In this document: piece after piece, positions 31,233 through 37,545 of the stretch
Layout: each line of letters starts with the position of its first letter
Position numbering within the stretch: position 1 is the stretch's first letter
From: JBMYTN01 sp049604415
GTDB taxonomy: Bacteria > Pseudomonadota > Alphaproteobacteria > Rhodospirillales > Rhodospirillaceae
NCBI GenBank assembly: GCA_049604415.1
Contig: JBMYTN010000040.1
Location: forward strand, 1-37,545
DNA: 37,545 bases
Direction of reading: 5' to 3'
The notes under the pieces: model-generated
The model's database searches: none
What the model was told of the DNA's origin: nothing
The model's input: only the letters and a program-made list of their open reading frames with translations
Made by a program: the position numbers and the translations under genes

Positions 31233-31580
31233 TTAAGGGGAGACTTGATCCCGCTGTTTCTGGAAATCTTCCGGCTCCAGCGGGCGGACCATATCGGTGA
31301 TCGACATCAAGCCGGTCGCCCCTTGCGGATAGAGGGTCGAGAACGCCCGCACCAAGCGACGCTTTTCGCTTAAACCCGGGTCACCCTCGGGATCTTCCAG
31401 GATCTCGACCAAAATGGAGGTCTGGCCCAAGCGGGCCAGGGCGTGATCGCCTTTGCGCAGACGACGCTGCCAGGGCCGAGGCGGAGAGTGGCGGCGCCAC
31501 AAAGCATCCCACAGATCCGTCGCGGGATCGTCCTGCATGGGACGGCGGCCCTTTAACGGCTGAGCAGTGCGCAGAGTCAT
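31233..31580 (-). CDS. Orphan hypothetical protein (115 aa)
   Basis: I do not recognise it. Start is placed at ATG 31580, with GGGAG 8 bases upstream; ATG 31595 and 31538 (MQDDPATDLW) are alternatives. The frame stays open up to 31742, but those residues differ in composition and overlap dyad sequences. The N-terminal 45 residues are very basic (WRRH, RRLRK); the rest is mixed, with GQTSILVEILEDPEGDPG and SITDMVRP. No cysteine, signal peptide or membrane segment. It forms a transcription unit of its own, with the hemA terminator upstream and its own strong terminator downstream, which supports a real expressed gene. Confidence 0.62.
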   Translation of the reverse strand: MTLRTAQPLKGRRPMQDDPATDLWDALWRRHSPPRPWQRRLRKGDHALARLGQTSILVEILEDPEGDPGLSEKRRLVRAFSTLYPQGATGLMSITDMVRPLEPEDFQKQRDQVSP

Positions 31581-31688
31581 GCCGAAAACTCCCATAAAGG
31601 ATGTATGACGCCCATCCACATAGCCAAAGAAGAGAGAAATCTTGCAGAACAATGACAGTCGGTTTTGACTCTGTCCAGAAATACTGGT

Positions 31689-31730
31689 GGGAAAACTGTT
31701 TATTTTGAAGGCCTTACGCACAGTGTGCGT
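31689..31730. promoter_or_regulatory. Repeated 23-bp block (copy 1) and 15-bp dyad
   Basis: The block 31689-31711 (core GAAAACTGTTT, then ATTTTGAAGG) matches 36529-36551 at 21 of 23 positions. Five bases later ACGCACA-G-TGTGCGT (31716-31730) is a perfect 7-1-7 dyad. Both lie in the 282-base gap between the 115-aa gene (-) and the hemA stop, 109 bases or more upstream of that gene's start, so they are placed as upstream control sites. Confidence 0.45.
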
Positions 31731-31790
31731 CTTTTGCTGCACTGCGCGATATCTTATCCTGGGTTTTGCGCTTTTGGGGAGAACGCCCCT

Positions 31791-31828
31791 AAAAACAAAA
31801 AGGCCGACTCCAGAGGTCTGGAGTCGGC
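31791..31828 (-). terminator. Rho-independent terminator of hemA
   Basis: GCCGACTCCAGA (31803-31814) and TCTGGAGTCGGC (31817-31828) form a near-perfect 12-base palindrome, a stem of at least 10 pairs with a 6-base loop. On the minus strand it is followed by TTTTTGTTTTT. It begins 35 bases after the hemA stop. Confidence 0.9.
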
Positions 31829-31862
31829 GGATGAGAGTCGCCCTGGAGTGTTCGCTTCCAGG

Positions 31863-33077
31863 TTATGCGGCGCGCTTGGAAATGTTCAGCGAATGCCAGA
31901 CATCGACCAGGGATCGCACCAGATGATCCATGCGCTGATCGTCATGGAGTGGGGTCGGGGTGATGCGCAGTCGTTCGGTCCCGCGCGGCACGGTCGGGAA
32001 GTTGATCGGCTGGACGTAAATCCCATGCCGGGTCAGCAACAGGTCCGAGGCCGCCTTGCACTGGGCCGGATCGCCAACCAAAACCGGGACGATATGGGAG
32101 ACGGAGTCCATCACCGGCAGGCCAGCCTCGCGCAAACGGCGTTTGGCGGTGGCGGCGCGTTCCTGATGTCGCTCCCGGATTTCCGGATGGGCTTGCAGCC
32201 ATTGCACACTGGCCAGGGCACCTGCGGCCACGGACGGCGGCAGGCTGGTGGTGAAAATGAAGCCAGCCCCATAGCTGCGGACAAAATCGACCAAATTGGC
32301 GGAGGCACAGATATAGCCGCCAATCACGCCGATTGCCTTGCCCATGGTGGCTTGGATGATGGTGATGCGATCACGCTGGCCATCCCGTTCGGCCACGCCG
32401 GACCCGGTGGCCCCATACATGCCCACCGCATGGACCTCGTCCAAGAAGGTCATGGCGTTGTATTGCTCGGCCAGATCGCAGATTTCCTTGATCGGAGCGA
32501 TATCCCCATCCATGGAGTAGACGCTCTCAAAGGCGATCAGCTTGGGGTGGTCCTTGGGATATTCTTTCAGGATCCGTTCCAGATCCGCCAGATCATTATG
32601 CTGGAAGATCCGCTTCGGTGCCCGGGAATGGCGGATGCCCTCAATCATGGAATTGTGGTTTTCGGAATCGGAGATGATCACCAGATCCGGGATTTGGGCG
32701 CCCAAGGTCATCAAGGTGGTCAGATTGGCCACATAGCCCGAGGTGAACAGCAGCGCGGCTTCCTTGTTGTTCCAACGCGCCAGTTCCTGCTCCAGCATCA
32801 CGTGATAATGGTTGGTGCCGCTGATGTTCCGGGTGCCCCCGGCTCCGGCCCCGGTCTTGTGAATCGCCTCGGTCATGGCGACGATCACGCTGGGATTATG
32901 GCCCATGCCCAAATAGTCGTTGGAACACCAGATCACGACCTCATGGACTGCACCGTCGCGATAATTGCGGGCGACGGGGAAGGTTCCGACTTGGCGTTCC
33001 AAATCGGCAAACACCCGATAGCGCCCTTCGGTCCTCAGATCCCCAAGCTTCTCGGCAAAAAAAGCGTCGTAATCCAT
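31863..33077 (-). CDS. hemA: 5-aminolevulinate synthase (C4 pathway)
   Basis: PLP enzyme joining glycine and succinyl-CoA to 5-aminolevulinate, the first step of heme, and of bacteriochlorophyll where present, in alphaproteobacteria. The 404-aa protein starts MDYDAFFAEKLGDLR. CSNDYLGMGHNP (51-62), GTNHYHVMLE and the PLP-ring Asp in DEVHAVGMYG (D213) are visible. The Schiff-base lysine is K247 in ATMGKAIGV, against K248 in Rhodobacter capsulatus. GGGGAG lies about 10 bases before ATG 33077. It has its own strong terminator. The upstream gene on this strand is the omega-transaminase, 144 bases away. Confidence 0.97.
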   Translation of the reverse strand: MDYDAFFAEKLGDLRTEGRYRVFADLERQVGTFPVARNYRDGAVHEVVIWCSNDYLGMGHNPSVIVAMTEAIHKTGAGAGGTRNISGTNHYHVMLEQELARWNNKEAALLFTSGYVANLTTLMTLGAQIPDLVIISDSENHNSMIEGIRHSRAPKRIFQHNDLADLERILKEYPKDHPKLIAFESVYSMDGDIAPIKEICDLAEQYNAMTFLDEVHAVGMYGATGSGVAERDGQRDRITIIQATMGKAIGVIGGYICASANLVDFVRSYGAGFIFTTSLPPSVAAGALASVQWLQAHPEIRERHQERAATAKRRLREAGLPVMDSVSHIVPVLVGDPAQCKAASDLLLTRHGIYVQPINFPTVPRGTERLRITPTPLHDDQRMDHLVRSLVDVWHSLNISKRAA

Positions 33078-33100
33078 CGTTCCGCAACTCCCCTCACGCG

Positions 33101-33127
33101 ATCATAGACAGTGGGTCTTTTTGTCAG
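33101..33127 (-). promoter_or_regulatory. Possible hemA promoter
   Basis: On the minus strand CTGACA (33127-33122) and TATGAT (33106-33101) are good hexamers, but only 15 bases apart, so the promoter would be weak or need an activator. The start site would be about 17 bases before the ATG. Confidence 0.3.
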
Positions 33128-33221
33128 CCCCTCGAACCGGTGTCGCGCCGCTTTGGTTTCAACCGAATCCCACGCCGCTTCAGCGCAGCCCCCACAATGC
33201 AATCACTTAAACATTGTAAGG

Positions 33222-34595
33222 TTAAGCTGCAAGGAATTCCTTATCCTCGCCAAGATTGTTAAGGGCACGGGTAAACCGAGCCACAATCTCCTCTGCATCC
33301 TGTTGTGTCAGGATCAAGGAGGGCGAGAACGCGATGGAATCCCCCAGATTCCGCAGGATTAAGCCCTCCTGCTGGGCCAAGGCGGTGAGTTTGCCGCCGA
33401 TCCGACCGACGGGGTCGAAGGGCGCTTTGGTCGTCCGGTCCTGGACCAGTTCAACGGCGGCGATCAATCCCACTCCCCGGATTTCGCCAACCAATGGATG
33501 GTCTTTGAGGGCGGCCAAACCTTGTTGCAACACAGGTGCAATCTCACCTACATGACCGACAATATCCAATTCCTGATAAATATCCAAGGTTTCCAATGCG
33601 ATAGTTGCGGCCACGGGATGTCCGGAATACGTGTAGCCATGGCCGAAACTGCCCAGCCGTCCGGTCTCCGTTTTCACGTCCTGATACAGTTCATCGCTCA
33701 CCAACAGGGCCGACAAGGGAATAAAACCACCGGTTAAGGCCTTGGCACAGCTGAGAATATCAGGCTGCAGGTTATAGGTTTGACAGCCCCACATCGATCC
33801 GGTGCGGCCAAAGCCACAGATCACCTCATCAGCAACAAACAACACGTCATAGCGCTTAAGAACTTCTTGGATGGCCTGGAAATACCCCTTGGGCGGCGTG
33901 ATCACCCCGCCAGCCCCCATCACCGGTTCAGCAAAAAAGGCCGCAACGGTCTCTGGACCCTCTCGCAGGATCAGATCTTCCAGCTCTTGGGCCATGCGGG
34001 CGGAAAACGCCTCTTCGCTCTCGCCCTCCTGGCCGAAGCGATAATAATGCGGGCAGCTGACATGCAGCACGCCCGGCAGCGGCAGGTCGAAGGAGGCGTG
34101 GTTCAGCGGCAAGCCGGTCAAGCTGGCCGACATCATGGTGACGCCGTGATAGCCCTTGGTCCGGGCGATGATTTTCTTTTTCCCCGGTCGACCCCGGGCA
34201 TTGTTCAAAAACCGGATCAGCTTGACCGCCGTGTCATTGGCCTCGCTGCCTGAATTGCAAAAGAACACTTTGCCCGCCGGGAAGGGGGCAATGTCGATTA
34301 GGCGCTCCGCCAGTTTGATCGCCGGTTCATGGCTCTTATGGCTGAACAGGTGGTAGAAGCCCAATTGCTCCATCTGCCGGGCGGCAGCGGCGGCCAAACG
34401 CGGCTGGGAAAACCCCAGCGAGGCGCACCAGAGGCCAGCCATGGAATCAATATATTCGCGTCCCTGATCATCGGTCACGCGAATGCCCGAGCCGGAGGTT
34501 ATGACCAATGGCCCGTCCTGCTCATGGCGGACAGCATTGGTATAGGGGTGCAGGATACCGGCGATATCCCGCGCACCAAGGGGGAGGCTGTTCAT
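33222..34595 (-). CDS. Class III omega-transaminase (SpuC-like, amine:pyruvate)
   Basis: PLP aminotransferase of 457 aa, fold-type I class III, like bacterial putrescine/GABA/omega-amino acid:pyruvate transaminases. GSEANDTAVKLIR (116-128) binds the cofactor phosphate, YHGVTMMSASLTG follows, ADEVICGFGRTG (255-266) holds the PLP Asp, and the catalytic lysine is K285 in SCAKALTGGFIPLSA. SFGHGYTYSGHP is the usual family segment. Start is ATG 34595 (MNSLPLGARDI); the frame runs upstream into the preceding gene and that part is not transaminase. It lies 31 bases after the NHLRC2-like gene, so the two may be co-transcribed. The amine donor cannot be read by eye. Confidence 0.88.
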   Translation of the reverse strand: MNSLPLGARDIAGILHPYTNAVRHEQDGPLVITSGSGIRVTDDQGREYIDSMAGLWCASLGFSQPRLAAAAARQMEQLGFYHLFSHKSHEPAIKLAERLIDIAPFPAGKVFFCNSGSEANDTAVKLIRFLNNARGRPGKKKIIARTKGYHGVTMMSASLTGLPLNHASFDLPLPGVLHVSCPHYYRFGQEGESEEAFSARMAQELEDLILREGPETVAAFFAEPVMGAGGVITPPKGYFQAIQEVLKRYDVLFVADEVICGFGRTGSMWGCQTYNLQPDILSCAKALTGGFIPLSALLVSDELYQDVKTETGRLGSFGHGYTYSGHPVAATIALETLDIYQELDIVGHVGEIAPVLQQGLAALKDHPLVGEIRGVGLIAAVELVQDRTTKAPFDPVGRIGGKLTALAQQEGLILRNLGDSIAFSPSLILTQQDAEEIVARFTRALNNLGEDKEFLAA

Positions 34596-34626
34596 GGCGG
34601 AGCCCTTGCTCGATCTATGGACCGGA

Positions 34627-36261
34627 TCAGTTAAATCCGCTTCCGGGACGGCTGGCAAGAGCTTCGTCTTCCACCGGTGCAGGCCTGCGCGCTGGGATCT
34701 CCTGGTGATGTCCCCAAGGCCGGGCGGTGCGTTGGGCCAGATCCAATAGCAGGACACGATGCTGGGCTGACACGGCGGTCAGCAAGCGGTTGCCGGGCAG
34801 GGCGAGCAAGCCCGAGACCTCGCCATGGTGCAAAACCGTGTTCCAGGGCGCATCCAGACCCGTCAGCGTCTGCGCCTTTGCGGACCAATGGCACAGCCGG
34901 TGGTTATAGCGGTCCGCCACCCAAACGCCATCGCCATCTGCGGCCAGACACAGACCTTGGGGGAATTGCATTTTCGCCTCGGCAGCGCTGCCATCGGCAC
35001 AACCAAAGCCGAACAGGCCTGTTCCGATCAATGTTTTCACCCCATAGGGCCGAGCCAGCTCCATGCGGCGCAGGGAGGAGCTTTCCGCATCTGTGAAATA
35101 AAGGCAGGCCTCTGAAGGGGAGAGGGCAAGGCCCGAGGGTTGAGCCAGCAGGGCTTCGTCCCCGGGGCCATCTTCCATGGCCTCAATGCCACTGCCCGCC
35201 AAGGGCAAAACCCGATCCCGGGCCATGTCATAGGCCAGGATCTGATGGGTGCCCGCATTGGCGATCAGCAGGCGATCCCCCCAAGGTCCGGCCAGATCCC
35301 AGGGCGAGGCCAGCCGGGTGTCTTCCACCGGTTGCGGCAGCAGCAGTGGCAGGCCCCGGACCCGGTCGCCAATCACCGTATCGACTCGGTCCTGGCGCAA
35401 ATCGATCCGGCGCAGGGCATGATTGCCGGTATCGGCCACCCACAAGGCCTCCGGCGTGCTCACCACCGAGCGGGGGCGGCGGAATTGTGCTTGTTCCGAA
35501 GGCCCATCTCGGAACCCCGGGCCACAGAGACCGCCATAGCGCGCCAGCAACGCCCCCTCGCGGTCAAAAACCAGGATCCGGTCATGGCCGGTGTCTGCGA
35601 CGACAATGGACCCTGGCCACGGTCCCGGCTTCAGCGCTTGCGGGGCGCGGAACATATCCGCATTGGTATCAGACGTTTCGGTGACTTTGTCTTCTGGTGT
35701 GTGGCAGGGACTGGGACCCAGATCCGGCGGTGGCTCTGCCGTCGATCCCGCTGCGGCGTCGCTGCCATGGGATTGGAGCGGTTGCGGGGTTGAGGGCATT
35801 TCTTTCAGGGCGACCGATTGCCGGATCATGCCCTCCAAGCCCTGGGCCAGCCGCTCCGGGTCCGGCTCGCCGCGCAGGGTTCCGGCGATGCGGCCATTGG
35901 GGCCGATCAGCACCAAGCTCGGCCAGGCTTTAATGGTGTAGAGCTCCCAGAGCACGCCTTCCGGATCATGGACCACCGGATGGGTGATGCCCAAATCCTG
36001 CAGCGCATAGGGCAAGCCAGCCCCATGGCGTTCCCAGTCATATTTCGGGCTGTGGATGCCGATGATGGTCAAGCGATCCCCATGGCGGGATTTGACCAGG
36101 CTCAGGGCTGCTTGGGTGTGGCGGCAATTGATGCAGCAGGGTGTGAAGAAATCCAACAGCACGATCCGCCCCATCAGGTCCTGCAACCGCAACGGGGCTT
36201 GTCCACCAACCCATGTAAGGCTGGGGTGGTCCAGTTCGGGTGCGCGGATCAAACCGAACAT
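34627..36261 (-). CDS. Thioredoxin-like plus NHL-repeat protein (NHLRC2-like)
   Basis: Protein of 544 aa combining a TlpA/thioredoxin-like domain (about 10-150) with NHL beta-propeller repeats (about 205-525). The redox site reads FFTPCCINCRHT, with CxxC at C43 and C46 and an extra C42, the same CCINC pattern known from animal NHLRC2. AWPSLVLIGPNG carries the cis-proline. A Pro/Ser-rich linker (about 155-200) joins the domains. NHL repeats are seen as VVADTGHDRILVFDREG, LWVADTGNHALRRIDL, and VWVADRYNHRLCHW. No signal peptide is evident, so it looks cytoplasmic. AAGGAT lies 9 bases before ATG 36261. Function in bacteria is unknown. Confidence 0.88.
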   Translation of the reverse strand: MFGLIRAPELDHPSLTWVGGQAPLRLQDLMGRIVLLDFFTPCCINCRHTQAALSLVKSRHGDRLTIIGIHSPKYDWERHGAGLPYALQDLGITHPVVHDPEGVLWELYTIKAWPSLVLIGPNGRIAGTLRGEPDPERLAQGLEGMIRQSVALKEMPSTPQPLQSHGSDAAAGSTAEPPPDLGPSPCHTPEDKVTETSDTNADMFRAPQALKPGPWPGSIVVADTGHDRILVFDREGALLARYGGLCGPGFRDGPSEQAQFRRPRSVVSTPEALWVADTGNHALRRIDLRQDRVDTVIGDRVRGLPLLLPQPVEDTRLASPWDLAGPWGDRLLIANAGTHQILAYDMARDRVLPLAGSGIEAMEDGPGDEALLAQPSGLALSPSEACLYFTDAESSSLRRMELARPYGVKTLIGTGLFGFGCADGSAAEAKMQFPQGLCLAADGDGVWVADRYNHRLCHWSAKAQTLTGLDAPWNTVLHHGEVSGLLALPGNRLLTAVSAQHRVLLLDLAQRTARPWGHHQEIPARRPAPVEDEALASRPGSGFN

Positions 36262-36685
36262 AACCGGATCCTTCGAGCCATTTTTTCGGGGTTTTGCCGG
36301 TTTGGCGGTCCCCTATTTGTGCGGTCCTGAACGGAGGGCTTTTTGGATCGGATGGACCCCCCTGAACTGGCCACATCGCTGTTGGATGTCACATGTGGTG
36401 GTGCGCGTCGCCTTGTTCCAGAAAGCAATGGTTGGGGAAATTTTCGCCCCCGCAACTATTGAGCCGAGTGCTGTGCAGCATTGGGCTGGCCACCCCCTGA
36501 TATGCAGGGAATTCAAGGCTCCAATGTGGGGAAAACTGTTTGTTTTCAAGGGGTGAGCGCGGTACAACTATAGGCGTGATCCGTGCTCGAAAAGATCAAA
36601 AAAAGCGCGCCCACCGGCAGGCAGGTTCGGCTTATCCGGAGGACCGATGGCTTAAAGAAACCCCCAATGGGATAGGAGCGGTTCA
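36262..36685. promoter_or_regulatory. Divergent intergenic region with repeated 23-bp block (copy 2) and usp promoter
   Basis: No gene is seen in these 424 bases. The block 36529-36551 matches 31689-31711 at 21 of 23 positions and here forms a perfect dyad GAAAAC-TGTTT-GTTTTC (36531-36547). TTGTTT (36540-36545) inside it and TACAAC (36563-36568) are 17 bases apart and may be the promoter of the downstream usp gene, about 110 bases of leader. CATTGG (36479-36484) and CCAATG (36521-36526) are inverse repeats flanking the stretch before the block. GGGGAAATTTTCGCCCC (36434-36450) is a partial palindrome. Confidence 0.42.
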
Positions 36686-37522
36686 ATGTCCTACAAGAAT
36701 TTCCTGGTGCATGTGGATGACCGGCCCCGCTGCAAAACGCGGCTGGAAATGGCCGCCGGTTTGGCCGAAAGCTTCGGTGCGTCTTTGACTGGATTGGGGA
36801 TCCGCTATCTGCCGCGCATCCCGCAATATGTCAGCGCCCAGATCGGTCCGGCGCTGGAGGAAACCCAGAAAAAAATGCTCGCCGAAGCGACCGAGCGGGA
36901 GAAGGCGGTCTTTGATGAAGTGGTCGAACACTTCAACATCGGCCATGAATTTCGCGTCACCCAAGGCGATCTGATCGAAAGCTTTTGCCAGCACGCCCGC
37001 TACACCGACGTTGTCGTAGTCGGGCAACGCGACGACTCCGAAGATTTCGGCGATGGCGAAGGCGGCATTGTCGACCATCTGATCTTGGATGTGGGACGCC
37101 CGGTTTTGGTCGTGCCCTATTCCGGCACCTTCCAAGGCATCGGCAAGCGCGTCTTGGTGGCTTGGAATGGCTCCCGAGAAGCCACCCGGGCGGTCAATGA
37201 CGCCCTACCGTTTCTGGAGCGGGCGGAGAAGGTTGAGGTCGTGGTGATCAACCCGACCATTGGCCGCTATGGCCATGGCGATGTGCCTGGGGCCGATATT
37301 TGCCAACACCTCGCCCGCCATGGCGTCAATGCGGAAGCCCATGCCATCCATGCCGATCGGATGGATCCGGGCAGTGTGCTGCTGTCTCGGGCTGCGGATG
37401 TGGATGCGGATCTGATCGTCATGGGGGCCTATGGCCGCTCCCGCCTCAGGGAGCTGGTGCTTGGCGGGGCCACCCGGCATCTGGTCAAGCATATGACCGT
37501 CCCGGTCCTGATGAGCCATTAG
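36686..37522 (+). CDS. Tandem universal stress protein (second copy)
   Basis: UspA-superfamily protein, 278 aa, with two Usp domains (about 1-145 and 150-278). The second domain opens KRVLVAWNGSREATRAV and ends in the full nucleotide loop MGAYGRSRLRELVLGGATRHLV, the G-x2-G-x9-G pattern of ATP-binding Usp proteins. The first domain opens YKNFLVHVDDRPRCKTRLEMA and ends VVVGQRDDSEDFGDGEGG, with no phosphate loop, so one nucleotide site per chain is expected. TAGGAG lies 9 bases before ATG 36686. The architecture is shared with the gene at 26045 but sequence differs clearly, so they are old paralogues rather than a fresh duplication. Confidence 0.92.
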   Translation: MSYKNFLVHVDDRPRCKTRLEMAAGLAESFGASLTGLGIRYLPRIPQYVSAQIGPALEETQKKMLAEATEREKAVFDEVVEHFNIGHEFRVTQGDLIESFCQHARYTDVVVVGQRDDSEDFGDGEGGIVDHLILDVGRPVLVVPYSGTFQGIGKRVLVAWNGSREATRAVNDALPFLERAEKVEVVVINPTIGRYGHGDVPGADICQHLARHGVNAEAHAIHADRMDPGSVLLSRAADVDADLIVMGAYGRSRLRELVLGGATRHLVKHMTVPVLMSH

Positions 37523-37545
37523 CAGAAGGTCAGGACACTAGAAGT

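Noticed and set aside
31665..33107. A 480-codon plus-strand open frame opposite hemA
   Set aside because: It mirrors hemA in antisense. The long open run follows from GC-rich codon bias; it is Gly/His/Gln-rich with no domain.
1..37545. CRISPR arrays, tRNA, rRNA, insertion sequences or prophage
   Set aside because: No regular spaced repeats, no cloverleaf or rRNA text, no transposase or phage proteins were found on reading both strands.

Overview
The window reads as a chromosomal segment of a GC-rich alphaproteobacterium, most likely a member of the Rhodospirillales or a close relative. The signs are a C4-pathway 5-aminolevulinate synthase (hemA), an EipB/DUF1849 periplasmic protein with its two conserved cysteines, the block HDAC-xseB-ispA-dxs-tlyA, and the grouping of fabI, aroC, dnaJ-like and pdxH. 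I see no rRNA, tRNA, CRISPR array, transposase or prophage gene. Coding density is high and codon use looks even, so this is mainly core genome. Lineage is inferred from gene content only.

Layout. 0.05-3.4 kb: a small unknown ORF, a GT4 glycosyltransferase (-), eipB (+) and a ROK sugar kinase (-). 3.4-8.1 kb: an RND efflux operon (adaptor then pump, -), with the ROK gene immediately downstream. 8.1-8.4 kb: a divergent intergenic region holding a perfect 14-bp inverted repeat whose two arms can each also form a local hairpin. 8.4-13.7 kb: HDAC-like deacetylase, then xseB, ispA, dxs and tlyA (isoprenoid precursor supply). 13.8-16.5 kb: an orphan methylmalonyl-CoA decarboxylase (scpB) and signal peptide peptidase sppA. 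16.7-23.3 kb: fabI-aroC (-), YihY and YdjM-type membrane proteins (+), then a DnaJ-like cochaperone (-) divergent from pdxH (+). 23.3-26.9 kb: FieF-type cation exporter, a fused APH-like kinase/P-loop kinase, and a tandem universal stress protein. 26.9-27.5 kb: a non-coding stretch that appears to encode a strongly folded RNA of about 270 nt in front of a 76-aa unknown protein. 27.7-31.6 kb: SRAP (HMCES/YedK) protein, an SDR overlapping a saccharopine-dehydrogenase-like protein, a PadR-like protein and a small orphan gene bracketed by two strong terminators. 31.9-36.3 kb: hemA, an omega-transaminase and an NHLRC2-like thioredoxin-NHL protein (all -). 36.7-37.5 kb: a second tandem universal stress protein.

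Functional themes are envelope and membrane homeostasis (EipB, SppA, RND pump, YihY, FabI), cofactor and isoprenoid synthesis (Dxs, IspA, HemA, PdxH, AroC) and stress handling (two Usp proteins, SRAP, DnaJ-like). The least explained material is non-coding: the candidate structured RNA at 27184-27450, the bistable inverted repeat at 8178-8334, and a 23-bp block repeated at 31689 and 36529 (21/23 identical). These were all found by reading base pairs by eye; none was tested by folding or covariation software.
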